Of a stretch of DNA of 39,290 nt, positions 8,359 to 17,148 are shown piece after piece (the stretch's first letter is position 1; the number at the start of each line of letters is the position of its first letter). The notes below the pieces were generated by a model. The model saw only the letters and a list, made by a program, of their open reading frames with translations. It was not told the origin of the DNA and searched no databases. The stretch lies in NCBI GenBank assembly GCA_902551735.1, contig CACDEK010000002.1, forward strand, positions 1 to 39,290, in the 5' to 3' direction. A program made the translations under genes and the position numbers. Origin of the DNA: an uncultured Pelagibacteraceae bacterium (GTDB lineage: Bacteria > Pseudomonadota > Alphaproteobacteria > Pelagibacterales > Pelagibacteraceae).

Positions 8359-9030
8359 TTAGTTTAATGAATTAATTAACTTTTGTATATTTTTATTGAT
8401 ATTGCCTTTTGTAATACTTCTTCCTATTACAATTGATGTTGCTCCATTTTCAAAAGCTTTTTTTGGTGTGGAAATACGTTGTTGATCTACAGCTTTATCT
8501 CCGAGCAATCTAATACCAGGAGTAATAATTTCTTTTTTAAAAACTTTTTTTACGTAACTAATTTCATGAGCGCTACAAACAATTGCATCTAAATTTGCTT
8601 TTGAAGCTAGTTTAGCTTGTTTTATTACCAATCCCTTGATTGATCTAGTATGTCCTGTTTGTTTTAATTTTTTATTGTTAAATGATGTAAGAGTACTAAC
8701 TCCAACTATTTTAGTTTTACCAGAAACTTTTTTAACTGCTTTTAAAGCATCAAGTCCTGAGCCAATATGAACCGTTAAATATTTTACTTTTAGATCTTTA
8801 ATAGCTTTTACAGCAGAAGCACAAGTATTTGGAATATCGTTTAATTTTAGATCAGCAAAAATAATTTTATTTTTTAATTTTGAAATAAATGATCTTCCAT
8901 TTTTTGAATTGAGAAATTCTAAACCAAATTTATAACCAATCTTCACTTTTTTTGTTTTAGAATACTTAATTATTTTTTTAACTTTATTTATATCTTGAGT
9001 GTCACAAGCTATAAAAATTTTTCTATTCAT
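8359..9030 (-). CDS. pyrF: Orotidine 5'-phosphate decarboxylase
   Basis: A 223-residue decarboxylase that makes UMP, the last step of pyrimidine synthesis. The charged catalytic array is intact in FADLKLNDIPNT (D-x-K-x2-D). The phosphate-binding elements TPGIR and IVIGRSIT near the C-terminus are also present. Length is close to the family norm. The start overlaps the ihfB stop by 8 bases and trpF follows after 4 bases, so it is almost certainly cotranscribed with both. Confidence 0.95.
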   Translation of the reverse strand: MNRKIFIACDTQDINKVKKIIKYSKTKKVKIGYKFGLEFLNSKNGRSFISKLKNKIIFADLKLNDIPNTCASAVKAIKDLKVKYLTVHIGSGLDALKAVKKVSGKTKIVGVSTLTSFNNKKLKQTGHTRSIKGLVIKQAKLASKANLDAIVCSAHEISYVKKVFKKEIITPGIRLLGDKAVDQQRISTPKKAFENGATSIVIGRSITKGNINKNIQKLINSLN

Positions 9031-9313
9031 TGCTATTTATTTTTTTAAAAAGTTTTTTACTAATTTTAAAGCGAATTTTTTTTTTTTCAGAAATTTCAAT
9101 TTTTTCACCAGTTTTAGGATTCCTTGCAATTCTTGCTCTTAGAGTATGTATAGACCAAGTTCCAAAATCTCTAATTTCAACATTTTCTCCTTTATATAAA
9201 GCATGTTTTATCTCATTTAAAAATATATTCAGAGACTTGTCTAAGTCTTTTTTTAAAAAATTCGGGTAATTATTTGATAGTTGTTTTAAGAGCTTTGATT
9301 TTACAATAGCCAA
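9023..9313 (-). CDS. ihfB: Integration host factor beta subunit (HU/IHF family)
   Basis: A 96-residue DNA-bending protein of the HU/IHF family. The beta-arm region ARIARNPKTGEKIEI and the preceding VEIRDFGTWSIH match IHF-beta better than HU, and the position directly after rpsA is the usual IHF-beta context. The arm proline that intercalates DNA is present in RNPKTG. The only sensible start is a TTG (9313), six bases after the rpsA stop; no ATG exists near the conserved N-terminus (MAIVKSKLLKQL). A general HU-like role cannot be excluded in a small genome where IHF-alpha may be absent. Confidence 0.88.
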   Translation of the reverse strand: MAIVKSKLLKQLSNNYPNFLKKDLDKSLNIFLNEIKHALYKGENVEIRDFGTWSIHTLRARIARNPKTGEKIEISEKKKIRFKISKKLFKKINSNE

Positions 9314-9319
9314 TTTACT

Positions 9320-11053
9320 TTATTTTTTTTCTTTTTTATTTTGTTTTTTTTCTAACTCGTCAGATAAAGCTGAAAATGGAAGATTTTTTCCTGAAAGTGG
9401 AGAGCTAAATTTTGATACAGCCTCTTTATTTTTTAATTCCTCTAACAATTTTATACTAAGTGCAACTTTTCTTTTGGCAATATCTATTTCTGAAATTGCA
9501 GCATCTATACGTTCAGAGCCAACGAATCTTGAGGGTCTAGCGTCAGCAGAGCTAATTGCAATTTGCGATTTTTTTATCAGAAATTCCAATTCACATCCTT
9601 CAGGTTTAACTATTAGTCCTTTGTTGTCAGAGCTAATTACTTTTACTGTTACTGTATCGTAAACTTTTTTACCCTTAAACCATTCAAATGGGTCTGGTTT
9701 TGTCTGTTTAAGGCCAACCCTGACTTTTTGTTGTTCTTTTTTTATTTCTAATACTTTAACCTTTAATTTATCACCTTTTTTATACTTTTTTATTTCTAAC
9801 TCTGCATCTTTTCCATATGTAAGATCATTGCAATGAAGAAAAGTATCAATTTCTAAATCTTCAATTCTTACATACAATGCATATTCACTAATATTTTGAA
9901 CAATACCTTCAACTTCACTTCCTACAGGATGTTTTTTTTCTAATAATTCATAAGGGTTTTCTTTTGTTAGCCTGTGAGAAATCGCAACTCTTCTTTTATC
10001 TTTATCAATTTCAGTAATAACGCAACTAATTTCATCTCCAACTTTAAACATTTTTTTTGCTGAAGGATTTTTTTTTGTATAACTTAATTCGCTTGAGTGA
10101 AGCAATGTAGATAATCCTGGTTCTAATTCACAGAATGCACCAAAATCCATTATTTTAACAACTTTTACATTATATGGTTTATTTAATTCATAGTTTGAAA
10201 TATGTTCAAAAGGATCAGGAGAAAGTTGTTTTATACTACACCCAACTTGTAATTTTTCTTTATCAACATTAATAACCAATAGATCATGTTTTTCTCCAAT
10301 GTTAAAAATTTCATCAGGGTGATTTATTCTTGAGTAGCTAATTTCTTGAAGATGCACGAGCACATCTAGTTCAGAATTAACATCAAAAAAACATCCAAAA
10401 TTAGAATATCCTTTTACCACTGCATTTTTAATTACATCTCCAACTTTATATTTCTCTATTATTTTAGCTTTATCTTCTTTTTTATTTGTAGAAATAATTT
10501 GTCTTCTTGAAACACAGGCATTTCCTCTAATTTTATCAAGTTTAATTATAGCTAGTTTCATTGGCTCGTTCATTAAATGCGAAATATCTTTTAGAGGTTT
10601 ATCGCTTATCTGAGAACCAGGCATGAAGAGGAGTGAATTAGTATCAATGTGTTCACAAATTACACCACCTTTGCACTTAGAAATAATTTTGCCCACTATT
10701 GGTTCATTTTTTTCATATGCCTTTTCGAGCTCAAACCAACCTTTAATTTTTTGTGCTTTAGAAGCTGATACTAAAACTTCGCCATTTCTATCTTCTATTC
10801 TTTCAAGTAAAACTGAAATATTATCTCCAACCTTAATATTTTCGTAAATTTTTATACTTTTAATTTCATTAATGTCTAATACAGGCTCTGATTTTAAACC
10901 TTCAATAAATAGAAAAACAAATTTATCAGTTATTTTAGTAATTTTTCCAATTATAATCTTTCCTTCTTCAATTTTATTTTTTGATAGTTGATTGTTAAGT
11001 AATTTTGCAAATTCTTTAGATGCTGGTGTTTCTATTTCTTTATATATTTCCAT
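9320..11053 (-). CDS. rpsA: 30S ribosomal protein S1
   Basis: A 577-residue S1 protein with six OB-fold S1 repeats, which binds mRNA on the 30S subunit and helps initiation on transcripts lacking strong ribosome-binding sites. Repeats three and four are the clearest (VVKGYSNFGCFFDVN and VVKIMDFGAFCELEPG), followed by ISHRLTKENPYELL and VGLKQTKPDPFEWF spacers; the first two and the last are weaker, as is normal. The C-terminus is a short lysine-rich tail. The start overlaps cmk by 14 bases and ihfB follows after 6 bases. The order aroA-cmk-rpsA-ihfB is widespread in proteobacteria. Confidence 0.97.
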   Translation of the reverse strand: MEIYKEIETPASKEFAKLLNNQLSKNKIEEGKIIIGKITKITDKFVFLFIEGLKSEPVLDINEIKSIKIYENIKVGDNISVLLERIEDRNGEVLVSASKAQKIKGWFELEKAYEKNEPIVGKIISKCKGGVICEHIDTNSLLFMPGSQISDKPLKDISHLMNEPMKLAIIKLDKIRGNACVSRRQIISTNKKEDKAKIIEKYKVGDVIKNAVVKGYSNFGCFFDVNSELDVLVHLQEISYSRINHPDEIFNIGEKHDLLVINVDKEKLQVGCSIKQLSPDPFEHISNYELNKPYNVKVVKIMDFGAFCELEPGLSTLLHSSELSYTKKNPSAKKMFKVGDEISCVITEIDKDKRRVAISHRLTKENPYELLEKKHPVGSEVEGIVQNISEYALYVRIEDLEIDTFLHCNDLTYGKDAELEIKKYKKGDKLKVKVLEIKKEQQKVRVGLKQTKPDPFEWFKGKKVYDTVTVKVISSDNKGLIVKPEGCELEFLIKKSQIAISSADARPSRFVGSERIDAAISEIDIAKRKVALSIKLLEELKNKEAVSKFSSPLSGKNLPFSALSDELEKKQNKKEKK

Positions 11054-11705
11054 TAATTATTAATTTTTTATCAATTATTTTTTTAATTTTTAAAAAGCAT
11101 GCTTTTTTAGATAAATTTGTGGTATTTATCAAGGTCGAATCTTTTGTTTTTTTTAAAGGTGATATTTTCCTATTATAATCATTTTTATCCCGTTTTTTAA
11201 TACTTTTAAGCACCTCATTATAGGGTATTTTTTTATTTAGCTTTAAAAGCTCTAAATATCTTCTTTTAGCTCTATTTTTTACATTGGCTGTAATAAAGAA
11301 CTTAAAATCTGCATCTGGAATGATTTTGTAGGTTATGTCCCTTCCATCTAAACAAGAACCATTATATTTTTTTGGAGGATTATAAGCACACTTTATTTGA
11401 AAGCTATGGACTATTTTTCTGATTTTTTTATTTTTTGCAATAATTGATGCAAGTATCCCAACGTTATTAGACAAAAGTTGCTTATTTTGTAAATCAGACA
11501 TTTTTATCATTTTCATTTTTCTTTTAATGAATAAATAATTGAATTTTTTTGGATATTTAATTTTATAATGCGCAATAAGACGGTAAATTTTTCCCGTGTC
11601 TAGGTAAAATAAATTATAATGTTTAGAAATAAGTTTTGCTTGGGTACCAGCACCTGCGGCGGCAGGTGAGTCTATAGCTATAGTTATAATTTTTTTTTTT
11701 TTCAA
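11040..11705 (-). CDS. cmk: Cytidylate kinase (Walker A lysine absent)
   Basis: A 221-residue NMP kinase phosphorylating CMP/dCMP. Family motifs are YLDTGKIYR, LDGRDIT, the LID-region KKRDKNDYNRKISPL and the closing INTTNLS. The phosphate loop, normally G-P-A-G-A-G-K-G-T, reads S-P-A-A-A-G-A-G-T (residues 13-21), so the usual lysine is A19. A lysine is present instead at K39 within DTGK, where the family usually has alanine. The start is a TTG whose last two bases belong to the aroA TGA stop, followed at once by a 13-A run covering codons 2-5. Cotranscribed with aroA and rpsA. Confidence 0.85.
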   Translation of the reverse strand: MKKKKIITIAIDSPAAAGAGTQAKLISKHYNLFYLDTGKIYRLIAHYKIKYPKKFNYLFIKRKMKMIKMSDLQNKQLLSNNVGILASIIAKNKKIRKIVHSFQIKCAYNPPKKYNGSCLDGRDITYKIIPDADFKFFITANVKNRAKRRYLELLKLNKKIPYNEVLKSIKKRDKNDYNRKISPLKKTKDSTLINTTNLSKKACFLKIKKIIDKKLIINGNI

Positions 11706-13042
11706 TTTATCTTTCCTCCTAATAATTTTGCAATTTTTAAAAAGGAAGGAAATGAAGTTATAATTGATTTTTTTGCATCATATATTTTCCAATTTCCACC
11801 ACGAGCAAGTGCCAATACTATAGCATTCATTGCTAATCTATGATCTTTTAAATAATTTTTTAAAATATATTTTTTATTTAATTTAAGATTTGGATTTCCA
11901 TATATTTTAATTCCATGATTTCCAATTTTTTTAGTTTTAATACCAATCATTTTTAATATTTTAAAACTCCAATCCATTCTAGGAGATTCTTTTTTATTCA
12001 TTTCTATTCCCATTCCCTTAAAAGTACTAATCCCATTTGAAAAGGATGCAATTATAAAGATTGAAATAAATTCATCGATACAAGAACTAATGTTAAAATT
12101 TTTAGACAAATTAATAGATTTTAAATTTTTTGAGCTTTTGCAATAAATATCTGCTATTTTTTCACCTTTGTAAATTTTTTTATTCTTAAAAAAAATTTTT
12201 GCACCCATTAATTTTAATATTTTATAAAATCCAATTCTATTTTCATTTACCAGACAATTTTTAATTAATATGCTAGAGTTTTTAGACAGAACTGTAAGCA
12301 TTATAAAAAAAGCACTTGAAGATGGGTCTGCAGGAATATTATAGTTAAATGATTTAAAATTTTTTAATCCTTTAATTTTAATTAAATCATATTTCTTTTT
12401 CTTTTTAATTTTTATAGGGATTTTTAAATATTTAAAAAGTATTTCCGTATGATCACGACAACGTTTAGAAACTAAAAAACTTTCTCCAGGACTATTTAAA
12501 GCAGCCAAACAAATAGATGTTTTTATTTGTGCACTGCCAATATCTTCTTTAAAATTAATAGGTCTTATAAAATTCGTTCCCTTAATATAAATTGGTAATG
12601 TTTTTTTTTCTTTTGGATAAAAGTTTACTCCAAATTCTCGTAATGGTTTAACTACTCTTGAAAAATCTCTTTTTGATAAACTTGAATCACCGATTAGTTT
12701 TATTTTATAAGGAGAGCGAACCAAACTTCCTAATATGCACCTTCCAAGTGTTCCACTATTTCCTGCATCAAGGGTTAAATTTTTTTTATAAAAAAATCCA
12801 TTAATTCCATTTCCTAAAACCTCACAATAATTTTTTTTTAACAATATTTTTATTCCTAATTTACGCAAAACATTAATAGAACTAACAACGTCAGTAGATC
12901 GTAGTAGGTTAAATGCTTTAGATTTCCCAACAGCTTGTGAGGCTATAAGTACAAAACGAATACTTAAACTTTTATCACCATCAATATTAATTTTTTTATT
13001 AAATTTTTTTATAACGTTATTTATAATTAATGGTTTTTGCAT
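11702..13042 (-). CDS. aroA: 3-phosphoshikimate 1-carboxyvinyltransferase (EPSP synthase)
   Basis: A 446-residue shikimate-pathway enzyme transferring enolpyruvate from PEP to shikimate 3-phosphate. Substrate motifs are GDKSLSIR (residues 22-29), DAGNSGTLGR, GDSSLSKRDF, RDHTE, PADPSSSAFF, the catalytic aspartate in CIDEF, KESPR (usual KESDR, with the glutamate kept) and DHRLAM. The length is normal. It lies 12 bases after lptB and overlaps cmk by 4 bases (TTGA). Lysine-rich loops inflate the basic charge, as in other genes of this AT-rich window. Confidence 0.95.
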   Translation of the reverse strand: MQKPLIINNVIKKFNKKINIDGDKSLSIRFVLIASQAVGKSKAFNLLRSTDVVSSINVLRKLGIKILLKKNYCEVLGNGINGFFYKKNLTLDAGNSGTLGRCILGSLVRSPYKIKLIGDSSLSKRDFSRVVKPLREFGVNFYPKEKKTLPIYIKGTNFIRPINFKEDIGSAQIKTSICLAALNSPGESFLVSKRCRDHTEILFKYLKIPIKIKKKKKYDLIKIKGLKNFKSFNYNIPADPSSSAFFIMLTVLSKNSSILIKNCLVNENRIGFYKILKLMGAKIFFKNKKIYKGEKIADIYCKSSKNLKSINLSKNFNISSCIDEFISIFIIASFSNGISTFKGMGIEMNKKESPRMDWSFKILKMIGIKTKKIGNHGIKIYGNPNLKLNKKYILKNYLKDHRLAMNAIVLALARGGNWKIYDAKKSIITSFPSFLKIAKLLGGKIN

Positions 13043-13054
13043 TGATGTTTTGTA

Positions 13055-13834
13055 TTAATTAAATTTAAAAGAATCACCAAAGTAGTGGTTTCTTGCAGTA
13101 ACATTGTTCATAAGTTGGGTAGGAGTTCCTTGAGCTATAACTTTGCCGTTAGAAAGAATAATAGAAGAGTCAGCGACTGCCAAAATATCTCTTGCAGCGT
13201 GATCGCATATTATAATAGAAATTTTAGGATTTTCTGTTTGCAGATTTACAATTATTTCTTGGAGCATTTTTATAGTTAGCAAATCTAAAGCACTATATGG
13301 TTCGTCAAGCAAGAGTATTTGAGGATCTCCTATTAAAGCTAAAGCTATTACACATTTTTTTCGCTGTCCTCCAGATAATAACTTTGCCTTTATATCTTTA
13401 ACAGATTCTAGTTCAAATTTAGAAATTAACTTATTTATTTTTTCATTTCTTATTCTTTCATCCTCAATCAACACTTCGCCAACACATTTTAAATTTTCAA
13501 GCAAAGTTAGATCAGAAAAAAAACCTCCATATTGAGGGCAGAATCCTATTTTAAATTTTGTAGTTCTTTCATAAATTGGATAATTGGTAGCGTCAATTCC
13601 ATTAAATAATATTGAACCATACGCTGGCTTTATTAAGCCTGTGATTAAATTAAAAATTGTAGACTTTCCAACACCATTTGGACCTAATAATCCTAAAATT
13701 TGTCCTTGATTTACTTCAAAGTTTATATCATCTAAAATTTGTCTTTTTCCAAAGGATAGAGAAATTTTCTTAAGTGAAACTATAGGCTTTTGTTTTTTAA
13801 AAGACTTAATTCTAAATTTTTTAATTACTGCCAT
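13055..13834 (-). CDS. lptB: LPS export ABC transporter ATP-binding protein
   Basis: A 259-residue ABC ATPase. Walker A is GPNGVGKST, the Q-loop is in CPQYGG, the signature is LSGGQRKK, Walker B is ILLLDEPYSALD and the switch histidine is in IIICDHAAR. Similarity to the LptB/LivG branch, and the adjoining lptC and kdsD, identify it as the motor that powers lipopolysaccharide extraction from the inner membrane with LptF/LptG, which are not in the window. It starts 2 bases after the lptC stop. An N-terminal stretch of about 20 basic residues precedes the first ATPase strand. Confidence 0.88.
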   Translation of the reverse strand: MAVIKKFRIKSFKKQKPIVSLKKISLSFGKRQILDDINFEVNQGQILGLLGPNGVGKSTIFNLITGLIKPAYGSILFNGIDATNYPIYERTTKFKIGFCPQYGGFFSDLTLLENLKCVGEVLIEDERIRNEKINKLISKFELESVKDIKAKLLSGGQRKKCVIALALIGDPQILLLDEPYSALDLLTIKMLQEIIVNLQTENPKISIIICDHAARDILAVADSSIILSNGKVIAQGTPTQLMNNVTARNHYFGDSFKFN

Positions 13835-13836
13835 AT

Positions 13837-14430
13837 CTATTTTGTGTCTATAATTTTAATTTTCTCAGACTCATTGTTCATAAACATTCTAGTGTTTTTT
13901 GTTATTAAATCAATTTCCAGCCTATCAGCTGTTAATTGAGTTCCAGGTTTATTATAAACAATATTATTGTACATCGAAGCTGTATTTTTGTTAAATGATA
14001 TATCCAAGTTGTCACTAGTCGCTTCATGTATTAAATGTGTAACTTTAACATTTTCAAAAAAATTTGTTTCATTAGATGCTTTATTATGATTTGCATACTT
14101 TGAAACAATTTTAATTTGAGATGAGTTTTTAAGATAAATATATGCCTCAACATTTGTCATGAATATCTTATCAGAATTTTTCATATCTACTTCTCCTAAT
14201 TTTGAAAATAGTTCATAATAATTTCCAGAAGTATCTGTAAATGTGTATTCTAAATCTTTTATCAAAGTTCCAGTTTCACTATCAATTTCAGAACCTATAA
14301 CTTTATTTATTTCTTTATTTGTTTCTTTAATTAAAACTTCTTGTACTTGAAAATATTGAAAGAAAACAAATAAAAATAATCCAAATAAAATTATTAATAA
14401 TAACAATTGAATAATTACTTTTTTATTCAT
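13837..14430 (-). CDS. lptC: LPS export periplasmic-bridge protein LptC
   Basis: A 197-residue protein with one N-terminal membrane helix (about residues 7-27) and a periplasmic beta-rich OstA/LptC-type domain; characteristic strings are NFFENVKVTHLIHE and GTQLTADRLEID. LptC passes lipopolysaccharide from LptBFG to LptA. It sits between kdsD (TAATG overlap) and lptB, as in other proteobacteria, but no separate lptA lies between lptC and lptB. The domain is weakly conserved in sequence, so the call rests partly on context. Confidence 0.78.
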   Translation of the reverse strand: MNKKVIIQLLLLIILFGLFLFVFFQYFQVQEVLIKETNKEINKVIGSEIDSETGTLIKDLEYTFTDTSGNYYELFSKLGEVDMKNSDKIFMTNVEAYIYLKNSSQIKIVSKYANHNKASNETNFFENVKVTHLIHEATSDNLDISFNKNTASMYNNIVYNKPGTQLTADRLEIDLITKNTRMFMNNESEKIKIIDTK

Positions 14431-15401
14431 TATTTAACATTTTCAAGAACTTTGTGAATATGTAATACCCCAATGGTTTTTTTATTATTATTATCATGCA
14501 CAAGCAAGCTAGTTATACGCTTTTTATTCATCAAATTTAAGCATTGAATAGCCAGTAGATCATTTTTTACGCTTAATGGGTTTTTCGTCATAATATCTCT
14601 GACACTTAAATCGTGAAGGTTTTTGTATTTTTGACTGGCTCTTTTGACATCGCCATCAACAATTAGACCACTTGTTAATTTTTTTTTATTTCTAATTACA
14701 ATAAGTCCTAATTTTTTTTGAGAAAGCATTTTTAATGCTTTTTTCATTTTACTATTTTCGGATATAAAAGGTGGTTTAACCATTAGATCTGATGAGGTTA
14801 AAAGTTTTTTTGATAAAGCTCCACCAGGATGAAATTTCCGAAAAGTTTTTATTCCAAGTTTTTTATATTGCATTACCGCAATAACTAAAGCACTTCCAAT
14901 TGATGCTTGTGTAATTAAACTACTACTTGGAACTATTGCTCCTTCTCCTGCTTCTTTAACTTCAGGAAGAAGTAGTTTTATATTTGCAGCTTTATATAAA
15001 GCGGAATTTTTTTTTGAAGTAATTCCAATCATAGTTAAGTTATACTTTTTACTATAAGATATAATTGGGTTAAGTTCAGAAGAAGAACCAGAATTACTAA
15101 TTAGTATTAATACATCTTTTTTTGGAAAAGTAGATATAGCTCCCAGATCTCCATGCGCAGCATCTGCCGCCGATTGTAATGCAAATGAACTTGCTCCTAT
15201 AGAGCTTAATGATGAGGCAATTAAATTTGCTAACTGGCCTGATTTTCCAACCCCAACTAATATACATTTTGACTGACAGTCACCAATAGCTTTTACAGCT
15301 TTATTAAATGAAATTCCTAATACTTTCTTTAATTTTTTTAAACTTAATATTTGTAAATTAATTGTATTTTTGGCAGATTTTTTATAATTATTTTTATTCA
15401 T
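14430..15401 (-). CDS. kdsD: Arabinose-5-phosphate isomerase (KpsF/GutQ family)
   Basis: A 323-residue protein with an N-terminal SIS sugar-isomerase domain (GVGKSGQLANLIASSL, then HGDLGAIS and LISNSGSSSEL) and a C-terminal pair of CBS domains (the last has SVRDIMTKNPLSV). It converts ribulose 5-phosphate to arabinose 5-phosphate, the first step to Kdo. A KdsB gene lies at 21352. The zinc/active-site histidine region PGGALSKKLL is present. Its start overlaps the RNase D gene in ATGA. Confidence 0.92.
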   Translation of the reverse strand: MNKNNYKKSAKNTINLQILSLKKLKKVLGISFNKAVKAIGDCQSKCILVGVGKSGQLANLIASSLSSIGASSFALQSAADAAHGDLGAISTFPKKDVLILISNSGSSSELNPIISYSKKYNLTMIGITSKKNSALYKAANIKLLLPEVKEAGEGAIVPSSSLITQASIGSALVIAVMQYKKLGIKTFRKFHPGGALSKKLLTSSDLMVKPPFISENSKMKKALKMLSQKKLGLIVIRNKKKLTSGLIVDGDVKRASQKYKNLHDLSVRDIMTKNPLSVKNDLLAIQCLNLMNKKRITSLLVHDNNNKKTIGVLHIHKVLENVK

Positions 15402-16024
15402 TCATGACTCCAAATATCAATATTTTCATACCCAGCCAAATCCAAGTCAACTCTTATTTTTAAGTATTTTAATGCATGTTTATAAAGTTCCATTCTTTTT
15501 TCTCTAATTAAAATTTTATTTAATTCATTATTTATTTTTGTAATATGCAATACATCATTACTAGAATATTTTAATTGATCAGGATCCAAGTCTTGTTTGC
15601 CAAAATCTGATGATTGTTTTGCCTTAGAAATTGATATACCACAAAATTCTTGTACTAGAGCCTTGTACGAATGTTGGTTTGAGTAACCTCTAGCTAATTT
15701 ACTTTGTAATTTAGTACACTCTACATTGGTGACATCTATTTTTAGTGCCCACTTTATCATTTGAAGATCTTTTCTGGCATAGTGAAAAATTTTTTTTACT
15801 TCACTATTAATTAACAATTTTACTAAGTTGGGAGCGTTGTAATTATCTCTATTTAAAAATTGAACTATGTGAACATTTTTAGAGTCTTGTGAAAAAAGCT
15901 GAATTAAACACAGCTTATCTTTTGGAGGATTTAAGCCAGTGAACTCACAATCACATGCGACTACTGGCCCTAAATTTAAATTTGCTGGCAGATCTTCTTT
16001 ATGTAGTTTAATATTAACACTCAT
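15398..16024 (-). CDS. Ribonuclease D-like 3'-5' exonuclease (catalytic domain only)
   Basis: A 208-residue DEDDy exonuclease. The three Exo motifs are DCEFTGL (acidic pair D/E), FHYARKDLQMI and YSSNDVLHI (Tyr/Asp). The family acts on structured RNA 3' ends, for example in tRNA maturation. It is only the catalytic domain; the C-terminal HRDC domains of enterobacterial RNase D (about 370 residues) are absent, as in the short alphaproteobacterial type. It is the first gene of the 14-gene minus-strand run, and the promoter presumably lies in the 33-base gap to the divergent gene at 16058. Confidence 0.88.
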   Translation of the reverse strand: MSVNIKLHKEDLPANLNLGPVVACDCEFTGLNPPKDKLCLIQLFSQDSKNVHIVQFLNRDNYNAPNLVKLLINSEVKKIFHYARKDLQMIKWALKIDVTNVECTKLQSKLARGYSNQHSYKALVQEFCGISISKAKQSSDFGKQDLDPDQLKYSSNDVLHITKINNELNKILIREKRMELYKHALKYLKIRVDLDLAGYENIDIWSHE

Positions 16025-16057
16025 TATTAATGTTTATTTATATATATTTGCTGAGAT

Positions 16058-17017
16058 ATGAAACCTAAAAAATGTCTAATTTTTGGCGCTTCTGGTTTTA
16101 TTGGGCGTCATTTAATAAGAAAGCTAACAAAAAATAATTTTCAGGTAACAGCTGTAACAAGAAATATTCACCAAAAAGGATATTTGTTGAGAACCCAGGG
16201 AAATCCCGGTTACATAGAAGTTGTTGAAAGTAGTTTATTTGATGAAAATAAAATTAATAATTTAGTTAAAAATACAGATATATGTATTAATTTAGTAGGT
16301 ATTTTATTTGAAAAGGGCAAAGTTAATACGTTTAAAAATATTCACGAAAACTTTCCGGGTTTTTTGTCACATATTTGTAAACAAAACAAAGTTAAACAAT
16401 TAATTCATATATCTGCTCTTGGAATTGAAAATGCTAAAGATAGCATGTATGCTACTAGTAAGCTAAATGGTGAAGTTTTTATTAAAAATAATTTTAAAGA
16501 AGCAATTATATTAAGGCCATCAGTTGTTTATTCTGTTGATGACAATTTTACAACAAACTTTATGAATTTGCTTAGTATTTTTCCATTCTTTCCTCTTTAT
16601 TATAATGGTTCTACTTTATTTAGACCAATACATATTTCAGATTTAATAGAAATAATTTATCAAGTGATTTTCAGAAATTTAAAATCTGAAATTATTGAGT
16701 GTGTTGGTCCAGAAGAAATTTCACTAAAAGAAATTTTAGAAAAATTATTAAAACTAATTAAAAAAAAAAGAATACTGTTTCCAATGCCCTTAATTTTTGC
16801 TAAGTTTTCTACTTTTTTTCTACAATTATTTCCTCGACCGTTAATAACTTTAGATCAATTAAAATTATTAAAATATCCAAATATCGCATCTGGAACTTAT
16901 AAGAATAATTTTGACTTTAAAATCCCAAGTGTTGCAAACTTTGATAATGAAGTAAGCAAATACTCCTATATGTGGAGAGATGGTGGTCAATTTTCAAAAT
17001 TGGAAAAAGAAAAATAG
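16058..17017 (+). CDS. NDUFA9-like NAD(P)-binding reductase/epimerase
   Basis: A 319-residue atypical short-chain dehydrogenase. It begins with the Rossmann motif FGASGFIGRH and has the YxxxK pair in YATSKLNGE; ILRPSVVYS and FRPIHISDL are typical of the complex I NDUFA9-like family. Related mitochondrial proteins are accessory subunits of NADH dehydrogenase; in bacteria the role is unclear. It shares a 33-base divergent gap with the RNase D gene. No membrane helix is obvious, though a hydrophobic stretch occurs near residues 170-185. Confidence 0.82.
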   Translation: MKPKKCLIFGASGFIGRHLIRKLTKNNFQVTAVTRNIHQKGYLLRTQGNPGYIEVVESSLFDENKINNLVKNTDICINLVGILFEKGKVNTFKNIHENFPGFLSHICKQNKVKQLIHISALGIENAKDSMYATSKLNGEVFIKNNFKEAIILRPSVVYSVDDNFTTNFMNLLSIFPFFPLYYNGSTLFRPIHISDLIEIIYQVIFRNLKSEIIECVGPEEISLKEILEKLLKLIKKKRILFPMPLIFAKFSTFFLQLFPRPLITLDQLKLLKYPNIASGTYKNNFDFKIPSVANFDNEVSKYSYMWRDGGQFSKLEKEK

Positions 17018-17021
17018 AATT

Positions 17022-17044
17022 TATAATTTTTAATTAAAATTATA
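17022..17044 (+). terminator. A/T-only hairpin between convergent genes
   Basis: TATAATTTT (17022-17030) and AAAATTATA (17036-17044) form a perfect 9-bp stem with loop TAATT, directly after the NDUFA9-like stop and facing gcrA. The stem has no G/C pair, so it may be a weak bidirectional terminator or chance in A/T-rich DNA. The rest of the 131-base gap shows nothing else. Confidence 0.25.
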
Positions 17045-17148
17045 TTTAATAATTGTAAAAAATCTTGCATTTTTAAAATATTTAATATTATTTTTTTACT
17101 TTTAAAAAAAAATTCGTAATTATAATAATTGATAAAAAAACTTATGTA

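Noticed and set aside
17045..17148. Long A- and T-runs as intrinsic terminators
   Set aside because: Such runs are everywhere in this A/T-rich sequence and most lack a stem with G/C pairs.
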